DNA of 40,044 nucleotides, taken from assembly GCA_964345765.1 (NCBI GenBank), contig CAYFSJ010000010.1, forward strand, positions 1-40,044. Direction: 5' to 3'. Made by a program: the position numbers and the translations under genes. Positions within the stretch are counted from its first letter, which is position 1. Each line of letters opens with the position of its first letter. Under the pieces are notes generated by a model. That model saw only the letters and a list, made by a program, of their open reading frames with translations. It was not told the DNA's origin and did no database searches. This document shows, piece by piece, positions 14,269-22,455 of this stretch. This stretch comes from DUUI01 sp964345765. Lineage in GTDB: Bacteria; Bacillota_I; Bacilli_A; Erysipelotrichales; Erysipelotrichaceae.

Positions 14269-15384
14269 GTGAACTTTTTATTTTCTAAAAAACGAAATCG
14301 ATATCAATACCTGAACCTGAGTGCTTTTATAGGGATTTTCAGTAACTTAATATTATTCATTATGAAATTAAGCGGTGGATTAATCAGTGGTTCTATCGCC
14401 CTTATATCCGATGCCTTTAATAATTTATTTGATTTCTCAAACTCAATCATAACTTTAATAACCAATAAGTTAACTCAAAAACCAGCTGATGAAGACCATC
14501 CATTTGGTCATGGTCGAATTGAATATATTGGAACACAATTTATTTCGTTCTTTATTTTGTTTATTGGAATTAATCTTTTATTAGAATCAATCGATAAAAT
14601 AAGATATCCACAACCAATTGATTTTAGTCTTTGGTTTGTTCTGATTTTAATGGGCTCAATTTTCATTAAGCTCTTTATGGTCATTGCCAACAAAAGAATT
14701 TATCAACAAACACAATCTGATTTAATACAAGCCGTCATCTTAGATAGTAAAGTCGATGTCTACTCTTCCATCTTATTGTTATTCGCTCTATGGATTCAAC
14801 AATTTGTTGATTTTCCAATCGATGGACTAGCAGGATTAATCCTATCCGTCTTATTAATTATTCAAGGTATTTCAATCTTAAAGAACACACTCTCAAAACT
14901 CTTAGGAAAGAAACTTTCTAATAAATTAATCACACAAATTGATGCTATAATAAATGAGCATCCAGAAATATTAGGTTACCATAATCTAAAAGGTCATGAT
15001 TATGGACCCAACCATATACATGTATCAATCGACATTGAATTACCCGATACCATGAATTTAGTGGATGCCCATAGAATCGTAGATTCCATTGAAAGAGAAC
15101 TTAATGCTCAATTGAACATTGATTCGGTCTGTCACATCGATCCTATCTCTAGCGATAAAGAACTTCAAAAAGAGATGTATCAATTGGTCCTCGATTTAGG
15201 TGTTAATGAAAAGTCTATTAACAAGATGTATTGTGTAAGAGGACATGTTCGAACTTCAGTTTTCTTAGACTTAAATTGTAAAGATAAAGAAACATATACT
15301 AAACAAAAACAAACCATCATAGAGAAAGCCAAGAGTTTAGATGAGAACGTAAGCTTTCATTTTTCACTCAATGGAAAGGAATAA
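14269..15384 (+). CDS. cation diffusion facilitator (CDF) metal exporter
   Basis: A 371-aa CDF transporter with six membrane helices and a C-terminal cytoplasmic domain. 'GSIALISDAFNNLFDFSNS' in TM2 and 'VILDSKVDVYSS' in TM5 hold the metal-site residues (N-x3-D and D-x3-D). The absence of His in TM2 and the Asp in TM5 fit manganese or iron exporters better than zinc ones, by comparison with MntE-type proteins. The C-terminal dimer domain (LGYHNLKGHDYGPNHIHVSIDIELP) is followed by a further ~60 residues. It starts with GTG 14269 behind a strong GGAGG. The VanY-type gene follows after 2 bp. Confidence 0.9.
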   Translation: MNFLFSKKRNRYQYLNLSAFIGIFSNLILFIMKLSGGLISGSIALISDAFNNLFDFSNSIITLITNKLTQKPADEDHPFGHGRIEYIGTQFISFFILFIGINLLLESIDKIRYPQPIDFSLWFVLILMGSIFIKLFMVIANKRIYQQTQSDLIQAVILDSKVDVYSSILLLFALWIQQFVDFPIDGLAGLILSVLLIIQGISILKNTLSKLLGKKLSNKLITQIDAIINEHPEILGYHNLKGHDYGPNHIHVSIDIELPDTMNLVDAHRIVDSIERELNAQLNIDSVCHIDPISSDKELQKEMYQLVLDLGVNEKSINKMYCVRGHVRTSVFLDLNCKDKETYTKQKQTIIEKAKSLDENVSFHFSLNGKE

Positions 15385-15386
15385 TT

Positions 15387-16580
15387 ATGAAAAAAATAAT
15401 CGGATGTTTAATGCTCATGCTTTTAATTGTGAGCTGTAGTGATAATAATCAAGAACAAGAAATTCCTAATGAACCAGAAGCCGTCGAATTTAGTTATCGA
15501 TTAACTGAAAACATCGAATTTGTTGAAGGGGAAGAAATAGACTTTTCTCAACATGTTTTTGGTAATCATGATCAAATAGAATTTGATGAGCCAGAAACGG
15601 AAGTAGGAAGTCATTTATTAAGAACAACATTATATAAAGATGGCCAAACAAAAGTGATTGGCATTCCATATGAAATTATCGAGCGACCTCCATCAAACAA
15701 TTATTACTTAGCTAGTTTATCTTTTGATGGCTATAAATTAGAACCAAGTTTCAATCCATCTATTGATAGTTACAAATTAGAACTTCCAAAAGCGTTACAA
15801 TCTTATACTATTTCAGCTTCAACAGAAGATGAAAACGCAAGCATTACTCATGGTGTTGGAATTTGGTTAAACCCAGGGGTAGACTATACTCACCAAGTGG
15901 TTGTCAGTGCTGAAAACTTAGAAACATTTACTTACTATATTGAAGTTGTCTTTGTTGATGAAGTCAGTGTTGATGAAGATATAGAAACTTTTAATGGATT
16001 ATTCATCAACTATCCTGATTCAAATCCTGTTGTTCATAGAAATGATTTACTGACATTAGTCAACAAATCCTATCGATTAGATAAAGAGTATGAACCAGAA
16101 GGGTTAATAGAAATTGACCGAATCTACACTGTCTATGGCAATGGTGCCCTCATTCCAGAAGCTTATGATGCTTATATGAAAATGAGAGAGGATGCCGCTA
16201 AGGAAGGGTTAGTTTTAAATGTTTCTAATTGTTATCGCTCATATGCACGTCAAAAAGAATTATATACCCACTATCTAAGTATAGATTCGCAAGATGTCGT
16301 TGATACTTATTCAGCAAGACCTGGTCATTCTGAACATCAGTTAGGTGTTGCCTGTGACTTTGCGGCCAATCAATTAAACATTCATGACTTTACTGGGACA
16401 GCTGAACAACTATGGATGGTAGAAAATGCCCATGACTATGGATTCATTCTAAGATACCCAGAGGATAAAGTGGATGTGACTGGTTATAACTATGAGTCAT
16501 GGCATTATCGATATGTTGGGGATGTTGCCACCCAAATGACAGAAAATGGCTTAACTCTTGAAGAATACCTTAATCAATAG
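15387..16580 (+). CDS. VanY-type D-alanyl-D-alanine carboxypeptidase lipoprotein
   Basis: A 397-aa surface lipoprotein. The signal peptide ends in the lipobox-like LIVSC. Residues ~35-100 and ~105-190 look like two small beta-sandwich domains; the second (YYLASLSFDGYKLEPSFNPS ... YTISASTEDENASI) resembles the cadherin-like beta-sandwich repeat. The C-terminal ~170 residues are an M15B/VanY peptidase with 'SNCYRSYARQKELY', the zinc ligands in 'RPGHSEHQLGVACDF' (HxxxxxxD), and 'ESWHYRYVG' with the third His. It would trim peptidoglycan stem peptides outside the membrane. It is cotranscribed with the CDF exporter, which suggests supply of metal or only shared timing. Confidence 0.9.
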   Translation: MKKIIGCLMLMLLIVSCSDNNQEQEIPNEPEAVEFSYRLTENIEFVEGEEIDFSQHVFGNHDQIEFDEPETEVGSHLLRTTLYKDGQTKVIGIPYEIIERPPSNNYYLASLSFDGYKLEPSFNPSIDSYKLELPKALQSYTISASTEDENASITHGVGIWLNPGVDYTHQVVVSAENLETFTYYIEVVFVDEVSVDEDIETFNGLFINYPDSNPVVHRNDLLTLVNKSYRLDKEYEPEGLIEIDRIYTVYGNGALIPEAYDAYMKMREDAAKEGLVLNVSNCYRSYARQKELYTHYLSIDSQDVVDTYSARPGHSEHQLGVACDFAANQLNIHDFTGTAEQLWMVENAHDYGFILRYPEDKVDVTGYNYESWHYRYVGDVATQMTENGLTLEEYLNQ

Positions 16581-16590
16581 GGTAAATTGA

Positions 16591-16619
16591 TTGTACTAAA
16601 GCCGTATATTTATTATGAT
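16591..16619 (+). promoter_or_regulatory. promoter of flavodoxin gene
   Basis: TTGTAC (16591-16596), a 17-nt spacer and TATGAT (16614-16619), ahead of the AGGAGG site of the flavodoxin gene. Confidence 0.6.
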
Positions 16620-16647
16620 AAGAAAGTAAGTAGGAGGAATTTTAAAT

Positions 16648-17076
16648 ATGTCAAAGAAAGCATTAGTCGTATATTTTACAACAACTGGAAACACACAAAT
16701 GTTAGCCGAAAGTATTGCTGAAGGGATCGAATCAACAGGAGCAGAAGTAACGCTTAAAAATGTATCTGAAGCCACTGCAGATGAAGTGACTGAATATGAT
16801 TTAGTTGCGCTTGGATGCCCAGCACAAGGGACAGAAGAACTTGATGATACTGAGTTCAACCCATACTTTGAAGAAACACTTCCAAACCTATCTGGAAAAG
16901 ACATTGTCTTATTTGGATGCTATGGTTGGGGAGATGGTGAATTCATGGAAACATGGAAAGAAACAGCAACTGAAGGTGGAGCCAATGTTGTTGATACATT
17001 CATTAACTTAGAAACACCAGACCAAGATGCATTAGATGAAGCTAAAGCATTTGGTGAAAAATACGCAAACGCTTAA
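16648..17076 (+). CDS. flavodoxin
   Basis: A 142-aa acidic electron-transfer protein of normal short-chain flavodoxin length. 'YFTTTGNTQMLAESIAEGI' is the FMN phosphate-binding loop (T-x-T-G-N-T). 'LGCPAQGTEELDDTEFNPYFEE' and 'LFGCYGWGDGEFMETW' form the isoalloxazine-binding loops with an aromatic Trp/Tyr. It has a strong AGGAGG and is a single-gene unit with its own promoter and terminator. Flavodoxins often replace ferredoxin when iron is scarce, which would suit the iron-uptake genes in this window, but no operator is evident. Confidence 0.96.
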   Translation: MSKKALVVYFTTTGNTQMLAESIAEGIESTGAEVTLKNVSEATADEVTEYDLVALGCPAQGTEELDDTEFNPYFEETLPNLSGKDIVLFGCYGWGDGEFMETWKETATEGGANVVDTFINLETPDQDALDEAKAFGEKYANA

Positions 17077-17088
17077 TAATCAATCAAA

Positions 17089-17117
17089 ATAGAGGATAAA
17101 TCAATGTCCTCTTTTTT
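17089..17117 (+). terminator. terminator of flavodoxin gene
   Basis: AGAGGA (17091-17096) and TCCTCT (17107-17112) form the stem, followed by a T run. Confidence 0.8.
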
Positions 17118-17158
17118 ATGTGAATTGGATTAAACTAGTCACAAAATGTTTCACCTTA

Positions 17159-17183
17159 TGGTATAATTGGTTAGCCGATTAAC
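17159..17183 (+). promoter_or_regulatory. extended -10 promoter and candidate MarR operator
   Basis: TGGTATAAT (17159-17167) is an extended -10; no clear -35 is present. Directly downstream is GTTA-N6-TAAC (17170-17183), an AT-rich dyad covering the likely transcription start. Autorepression by the MarR protein encoded just downstream is the usual arrangement and is inferred here. Confidence 0.5.
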
Positions 17184-17197
17184 TATTAAGGAGATTT

Positions 17198-17623
17198 ATG
17201 CAAAGAACAGTAGTTGAAAGTTTAAACAGATTGATGATTACCCATAAATCATTACACCGACTCTATTTGGAAAAAATAGGTCTTTTTTTTGGTCAACCAA
17301 GATTGATGTACCAAATAAAAATTCATCCTCAATTATCTCAACAAGAGTTAGGTGAGCGATTAGGTGTATCAAAAGAAGCGGTCTCAGTCTCAGTTAGACG
17401 ACTAGAAAAAAAGGGCTATATTCAAAGAGAGTCCGACCCTTCAGATAAAAGAAGAGTGTTATTATCCTTAACACAAGAAGGACTCAATTTATTAGATGAA
17501 GTATTAATTTATCAAAATGCGGCCTATGAACAATTGCTAGAGCCACTCGATGAGAATCAACGTCAGCAATTACAAGGTTTATTAGAATTAATGTTACAAG
17601 AAAAGAAGGAGGATAAATCATGA
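17198..17623 (+). CDS. MarR family transcriptional regulator
   Basis: A 141-aa winged-helix regulator. The core is 'LMYQIKIHPQLSQQELGERL', then the recognition helix 'SKEAVSVSVRRLEKKGYI', and the wing with the conserved 'DPSDKRRVLLSLTQEG'. It is the first gene of an operon with two ABC exporter half-transporters; its TGA overlaps the ATG of the first one (ATGA). By analogy with other marR-ABC operons it probably represses its own operon and is released by a toxic ligand exported by the pump. The ligand is unknown. Confidence 0.94.
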   Translation: MQRTVVESLNRLMITHKSLHRLYLEKIGLFFGQPRLMYQIKIHPQLSQQELGERLGVSKEAVSVSVRRLEKKGYIQRESDPSDKRRVLLSLTQEGLNLLDEVLIYQNAAYEQLLEPLDENQRQQLQGLLELMLQEKKEDKS

Positions 17624-19371
17624 CGAGGTTATTAAAATTTTTCAAAGGTAATTTATTAGTTCTCTTTTTTGGAATGATTGCTACCATCTCAGTCATTTTC
17701 ATCGAACTCTACCAAACACAAATGATGGCAACCATCATTAACGATGGGATCAATGAACTAAACCAAGAAGTTGTCCTAAGAACTGGACTAATCATGTTTG
17801 GATTAGCAGCCCTAGGGATGACCTTAGGCATAGGCTCGACCTATTTAGCCTCTTTTGCCTCAAATAAATTTGCTCATCGAATGAGAGTTAAAGTCTATGA
17901 AAAGATTCAACGCTTTTCAATCAAGAAAACCTCTCAATATACCACAGGTTCACTCATAACTCGATTAAGTACAGATATCGACTTCTTACAACGAATGATG
18001 TTATTTGGACTAAGACTCTTAGTCAGAGCACCAATTATGCTTGTCTCAGCCGTCATGTGGATTTTTGTCAGTGACCAAAAACTGGCCATGATTGTCTTAG
18101 GATTTGTTGTGTTTTTAAGTGTTGGCTTACTTTACTTAATATTAAAAGGATTCCCACGTTTTAGAGAACTTCAAATTCGTTTCGATAACCTAAACAAAAA
18201 GATTCAAGAATCACTAATCAATATACGTGTCATTAAGTCTTTTGTACGTGAAGATTTTGAAAATCAAGATTTCTTAAGAGTAAATGACAACTTAAAGAAT
18301 CAATCCATCTATGCCCATAAGCTAATGTTATTATTTGACCCAATTATGATGTTTGCCCTCAATATGGCAACCATTGTCATTATGTGGGTTGGAAGTCATA
18401 CTATCGTTACAGAACACTCATTACAAGTAGGTGACTTACTCGTCTTTCTAAATTACATGCGCTTTACCTTATTTAGTATGATGATGCTCACCATGATATT
18501 CAATATGTATTCCAGAGGTCGTGCCTCATCAGATCGTATCAATGAAATTTTAGATGAAGAATTAGATATTACCGATCCTCATCCAAGTGATACAATTCAT
18601 TTAGAGAAAGTTAAAGGGAAACTTGAATTTAGAAATGTTGACTTCAAGTATTTTGTTGATAATGAACAATATATTCTAAAAGACATTAACTTTGTCTTAG
18701 AGCCAGGTCAACAGCTTGGAATTATTGGAGCTACTGGATCTGGGAAATCGACCTTAATTAACTTAATGAGTCGCTTAATCGAACCAATCGCTGGGGAGAT
18801 ATTAATCGATGATATCCCAATCAATAAAATGACTCTGTATGATTTACGTGAAGCAGTTGGGGTTGTCCCACAAAAAAACGTTCTCTTTACAGGTAGTGTT
18901 GCTCATAACTTACGTTGGGGTAATAATGATGCCTCTATGGAATTATTACAATGGGCAACCAAAGTCGCGAATATTGACGAATTTATAGAACGACAAGAAG
19001 AAGGATATGACTATCATATCCAACAAGGAGGATCTAACCTCTCAGGGGGTCAACGTCAACGAATGAGTATTGCTAGAGCACTCGTCTCTAAACCAAGTAT
19101 CTTGGTTTTAGATGATTCCACTTCTGCTTTAGATGCTGCCACCGAACATCGTATTAATAAAGCGTTTAAAGAAGAACTAGCTGAAATGACCATCGTTAAT
19201 ATTGCTCAAAAGATTTCTTCTATTCGAAACAGTGACAAGATTCTTGTCTTAGATAAAGGACATATGTGTGGTTTTGGAACCCATGATGAATTATTAGAAC
19301 AATGCTCTATCTATCATGAGATTTATGAATCTCAACTGAAAAAAGGAGGTGACTTCGATGTCCCGGCATAA
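17620..19371 (+). CDS. heterodimeric ABC exporter subunit A (degenerate ATPase site)
   Basis: A 583-aa half-transporter with six N-terminal membrane helices (ABC type IV exporter fold) and a C-terminal nucleotide-binding domain. Walker A is GATGSGKST and the signature is LSGGQRQ. Walker B is ILVLDDS, with Asp in the place of the catalytic Glu, and the switch His is replaced by Gln (NIAQKISSI). This is the pattern of the non-catalytic partner in heterodimeric exporters such as TM287/288, BmrC/D-like and YfiB/C-like pumps. It starts by ATGA overlap with marR and its end overlaps subunit B. Confidence 0.94.
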   Translation: MTRLLKFFKGNLLVLFFGMIATISVIFIELYQTQMMATIINDGINELNQEVVLRTGLIMFGLAALGMTLGIGSTYLASFASNKFAHRMRVKVYEKIQRFSIKKTSQYTTGSLITRLSTDIDFLQRMMLFGLRLLVRAPIMLVSAVMWIFVSDQKLAMIVLGFVVFLSVGLLYLILKGFPRFRELQIRFDNLNKKIQESLINIRVIKSFVREDFENQDFLRVNDNLKNQSIYAHKLMLLFDPIMMFALNMATIVIMWVGSHTIVTEHSLQVGDLLVFLNYMRFTLFSMMMLTMIFNMYSRGRASSDRINEILDEELDITDPHPSDTIHLEKVKGKLEFRNVDFKYFVDNEQYILKDINFVLEPGQQLGIIGATGSGKSTLINLMSRLIEPIAGEILIDDIPINKMTLYDLREAVGVVPQKNVLFTGSVAHNLRWGNNDASMELLQWATKVANIDEFIERQEEGYDYHIQQGGSNLSGGQRQRMSIARALVSKPSILVLDDSTSALDAATEHRINKAFKEELAEMTIVNIAQKISSIRNSDKILVLDKGHMCGFGTHDELLEQCSIYHEIYESQLKKGGDFDVPA

Positions 19372-21145
19372 GCGTCCAACTCAAAAACCAAAAGACTTTA
19401 GACGTACTTTAGGACGACTCTTTTCATATCTACGCCCATATCGAGTTGCTATTCTGATATCCGTTGTCTTAACGATTCTCTCTACATTAGCCGCTTTATA
19501 CGGTTCCTATGCTATTAAACCAATCTTAGACTTAGTCGATTTACGCTTAAGAGGTGAAATCACACTTGCTCAAATGAACTCTTCCATGATTAAAGAGTTA
19601 ACCATCTTATTCTTTGCTTATGCACTCGAAATTGTCTTTGTGTATATCGCAGCCAAACTAATGCTCCATGTCTCAGAGAAATCAATGCATAAAATGCGCG
19701 AAGAACTGTTCAGTCATTTGATGAACGCCAAAATTGGTTATCATGATCAACAACAACATGGAGAATTAATGTCTCGCTTCACTAACGATATTGGAGTCTT
19801 ATCTGAAACCTTAGGTGATACAACCAGAACCTTTATTGGAAACTTATTAACCATTACGGGAACTCTAATCTTAATGATTATGATCAGTCCACTATTAACA
19901 TTAGTAGTCTTGCTGGTATTACCATTAATTCTATTGGTCATTAAAACAATGGGACAAAAGACACGTCGAGCTTCAAAAGAGCGCCAAATTAGTCTGGGTA
20001 AATTAAATGGATTCATCGAAGAAAGTATCGAAGGGATCACAGTCAATCAATTAATGAACCGTGAAGACTTAACTTTAGAAGAGTTTGATTACTATTCAGG
20101 AATCTTCTCTAAAAAGTCTCATACTTCACAATCTTTATCGACAGCCATGATGCCAATCATGCAGAACATCAATATGATTTTGTATGCCGCAACCGGAATT
20201 GTTGGAGGATATCTAGCTATTGCAGGTCGACTTACTGTTGGTAGTCTTGGATCTTTTGTTAACTTAACCAGAAGTTTTGGACGTCCATTAAACATGATTT
20301 CGATGCAGTTTGCGACAATCAACTCAGCATTATCTGCGGCTGAAAGAATTTTTGAAGTCTTAGACGTAGAATTAGAAGAAGTGAATCAAGATGATATTGC
20401 CTTAGATAATATGGAAGGGCATGTTATCTTCAATAATGTTGACTTTAGTTATGTCGAAAATAATCCAGTCCTAAAAGATGTTAGTTTCTGGGCTAAACCA
20501 AATCAGAAGATTGCGATTGTAGGAAGTACAGGAGCTGGTAAAACAACCATTACTAACCTGATTTCTCGTTTCTATGAAATTAATGATGGTGAAATTTTAA
20601 TTGATGAAACACCAATTAATAAATTGAATCGCTATGAATTAAGAAAACATATTGCGATGGTACTTCAAGATACACACTTATTTACTGGAACGATTATGGA
20701 AAATATTCGTTATGGTAATTTAGAAGCAACCGACCAAGATTGTATTGAGGCTGCCAAACTGGCTAATGCCCATCAATTCATTATGAATTTAGAATATGGT
20801 TATGAAACACCAATTCGTGGGGATGGTGAAGGTTTATCAGTAGGTCAAAGACAATTGTTAAATATTGCTAGAGCGGCCGTCAATAATCCTCGTATCCTAA
20901 TTCTGGATGAGGCCACTTCTTCAATTGATACTCGAACTGAACAAGATGTTGAAAAAGGAATGGATAAATTAATGGAAGGTAGAACCACCTTTGTTATTGC
21001 CCATAGACTCTCAACAGTACGTAATGCCAATGCCATCGTCGTCTTAGAAAATGGACAAGTCATTGAGCGTGGAGATCATGATGATTTAGTCGCACAAGGT
21101 GGTCGCTATGCTTCACTGGTCCAACAACAAAGTGGGTTACAATAA
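19358..21145 (+). CDS. heterodimeric ABC exporter subunit B (consensus ATPase)
   Basis: A 595-aa half-transporter that partners subunit A. Walker A is GSTGAGKTT, Walker B is ILILDEA with the catalytic Glu, and the switch His is in 'FVIAHRLSTV'. Its signature loop is LSVGQRQ instead of LSGGQ, as often seen when the paired site is the degenerate one. A GTG at 19349 is in frame, but ATG 19358 is chosen because GGAGGTGA (19345-19352) overlaps the GTG and is well spaced from the ATG. It overlaps subunit A by 14 bp. The pair probably exports drugs or lipids. Confidence 0.94.
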   Translation: MSRHKRPTQKPKDFRRTLGRLFSYLRPYRVAILISVVLTILSTLAALYGSYAIKPILDLVDLRLRGEITLAQMNSSMIKELTILFFAYALEIVFVYIAAKLMLHVSEKSMHKMREELFSHLMNAKIGYHDQQQHGELMSRFTNDIGVLSETLGDTTRTFIGNLLTITGTLILMIMISPLLTLVVLLVLPLILLVIKTMGQKTRRASKERQISLGKLNGFIEESIEGITVNQLMNREDLTLEEFDYYSGIFSKKSHTSQSLSTAMMPIMQNINMILYAATGIVGGYLAIAGRLTVGSLGSFVNLTRSFGRPLNMISMQFATINSALSAAERIFEVLDVELEEVNQDDIALDNMEGHVIFNNVDFSYVENNPVLKDVSFWAKPNQKIAIVGSTGAGKTTITNLISRFYEINDGEILIDETPINKLNRYELRKHIAMVLQDTHLFTGTIMENIRYGNLEATDQDCIEAAKLANAHQFIMNLEYGYETPIRGDGEGLSVGQRQLLNIARAAVNNPRILILDEATSSIDTRTEQDVEKGMDKLMEGRTTFVIAHRLSTVRNANAIVVLENGQVIERGDHDDLVAQGGRYASLVQQQSGLQ

Positions 21146-21552
21146 TGCGTATTGTAAATATTGTCATTGTTTATAACCAAGACCAATCCAAAGTATTAAT
21201 GTGTTTAAGACAAAAGAATCCTTATAAAGGCTTATACAATTTTGTGGGTGGTAAATTAGAAGGGGATGAAACTCGTCTACAATCAGCTTATCGCGAGTTG
21301 TTTGAAGAAACAGGAATATCTTCAGATCAAATTGAGTTGAAGGAATCGATGTCCTTTATCTACTATCACCTTAATTATGAATTGTTTATAGCTTCAGGAA
21401 TTTTAAAACAAGAGGTTGAATTAGTTGCTGAAAATCATCCATTAGAATGGATTGATGTGACAGAAAACTTTGAAGATCGCAAACGATTTGCTGGTGATGG
21501 AAACATTCAACATATTCTAGATGTCTTAAAATATGAGAAATTTGAATTCTAA
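21145..21552 (+). CDS. NUDIX hydrolase (MutT/8-oxo-dGTP-type)
   Basis: A 135-aa NUDIX protein. The Nudix box runs from 'GGKLEGDE' through 'AYRELFEETGI', matching Gx5Ex7REUxEExGU and holding the metal-binding Glu residues. The N-terminal 'IVNIVIVYNQDQSKVLMCLRQK' is typical of MutT/YtkD-like sanitisers. It starts at the last base of the ABC subunit B stop codon (TAATG), so it is the last gene of the marR-ABC operon. The substrate is likely an oxidised nucleotide but is not certain. Confidence 0.9.
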   Translation: MRIVNIVIVYNQDQSKVLMCLRQKNPYKGLYNFVGGKLEGDETRLQSAYRELFEETGISSDQIELKESMSFIYYHLNYELFIASGILKQEVELVAENHPLEWIDVTENFEDRKRFAGDGNIQHILDVLKYEKFEF

Positions 21553-21556
21553 AATG

Positions 21557-21583
21557 AGTCCTCATTAATCGTGAGGACTTTTA
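21557..21583 (+). terminator. terminator of the marR-ABC-NUDIX operon
   Basis: AGTCCTCA (21557-21564) pairs with TGAGGACT (21572-21579), a perfect 8-bp stem followed by T residues. Confidence 0.85.
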
Positions 21584-21621
21584 ACTTTTAAACAATAAGT
21601 ATTTTAAGTGATGATTTTATT

Positions 21622-21630
21622 TGTTAGAAT
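21622..21630 (+). promoter_or_regulatory. extended -10 promoter of SDR/pyrophosphatase operon
   Basis: TGTTAGAAT is an extended -10 element (TG-N-TAGAAT) 24 bp upstream of the SDR start codon. No clear -35 is present. Confidence 0.45.
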
Positions 21631-21654
21631 GTAAACAGAAATGAGGCGATAAGA

Positions 21655-22455
21655 ATGAAACAAGTATTAATTACTGGCGCAACATCAGGTTTAGGATTAG
21701 AGTTTACTCATTATTACGCAAGTCGTGGCTATCATGTTCACTTACTTGGAAGAAATAATGCGAAGCTTAATGAACTATTAGGAAAATATGGACATAAAAC
21801 CAAAGTGAATTTATACCAAGTTGATTTAGGCAATGAAGATCAATTGAATTATTGGTTAGGTGAAATTGGCCATATTGAATTTGATGTCGTCATTAATAAT
21901 GCCGGTTTTGGTGATTATGGGGATTTTGTTGAATCCGATATTGCGAAACAAGAATATATGATTAAAACAAACTGTATCGCTTTAACCAAGATTGCTTATA
22001 TGGCACTTAAAACGATGAAAAAAAGGAATTACGGCTACTTATTAAATGTTGGATCGGTTGCAGGATTTCTAGCAGGTCCTAAGATGTCCGTTTATTATGC
22101 TACTAAAAACTATGTAGTGACCTTCACTGAAGCACTAGCTCAAGAGTTTAAAGGGACAGGAGTTAATATCAGTTGTCTTTGTCCTGGACCAACTAAAACA
22201 GCCTTTAATGCGAATGCTAAAACACAACCTGAGAGCTTACTAAATGTTCATCATAAAGGGTTTAAACTGATGCATTCAGGGGAACCAAAAGAAGTGGTCT
22301 TACAAGGAATAAAGGGTTTAAATCGTAATAAGCGACTAGTTATCCCATATTTCCAAAATAAATTATTAGTTGGGTTAATCAAAGTTACCCCAAGAAGACT
22401 ATTAGTTGAACTTCAAGATAAGATAATGGTTAAACGACATGGGAGGAGCGCTTAG
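21655..22455 (+). CDS. SDR family oxidoreductase (DltE/YqjQ-like)
   Basis: A 266-aa short-chain dehydrogenase. 'ITGATSGLGLEFTHYYASRGYHVHLLGR' holds the TGxxxGxG cofactor loop, 'VVINNAGFG' the NNAG motif, 'NVGSVAGFLAGPKMSVYYATKNYV' the catalytic Ser, Tyr and Lys (YxxxK), and 'SCLCPGPTKTAF' the PG motif. The Arg after the first loop suggests NADPH. It belongs to the group of SDRs often annotated YqjQ/DltE or fatty-acyl reductases; the substrate is unknown. The next gene starts on the base after its stop. Confidence 0.92.
   Translation: MKQVLITGATSGLGLEFTHYYASRGYHVHLLGRNNAKLNELLGKYGHKTKVNLYQVDLGNEDQLNYWLGEIGHIEFDVVINNAGFGDYGDFVESDIAKQEYMIKTNCIALTKIAYMALKTMKKRNYGYLLNVGSVAGFLAGPKMSVYYATKNYVVTFTEALAQEFKGTGVNISCLCPGPTKTAFNANAKTQPESLLNVHHKGFKLMHSGEPKEVVLQGIKGLNRNKRLVIPYFQNKLLVGLIKVTPRRLLVELQDKIMVKRHGRSA

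Noticed and set aside
19349..19357. GTG 19349 as start of ABC subunit B
   Set aside because: The GTG is inside the Shine-Dalgarno GGAGGTGA itself.
19747..20322. Reverse-strand open frames in ABC subunit B
   Set aside because: They are antisense shadows of membrane-helix coding sequence, with no start signals.
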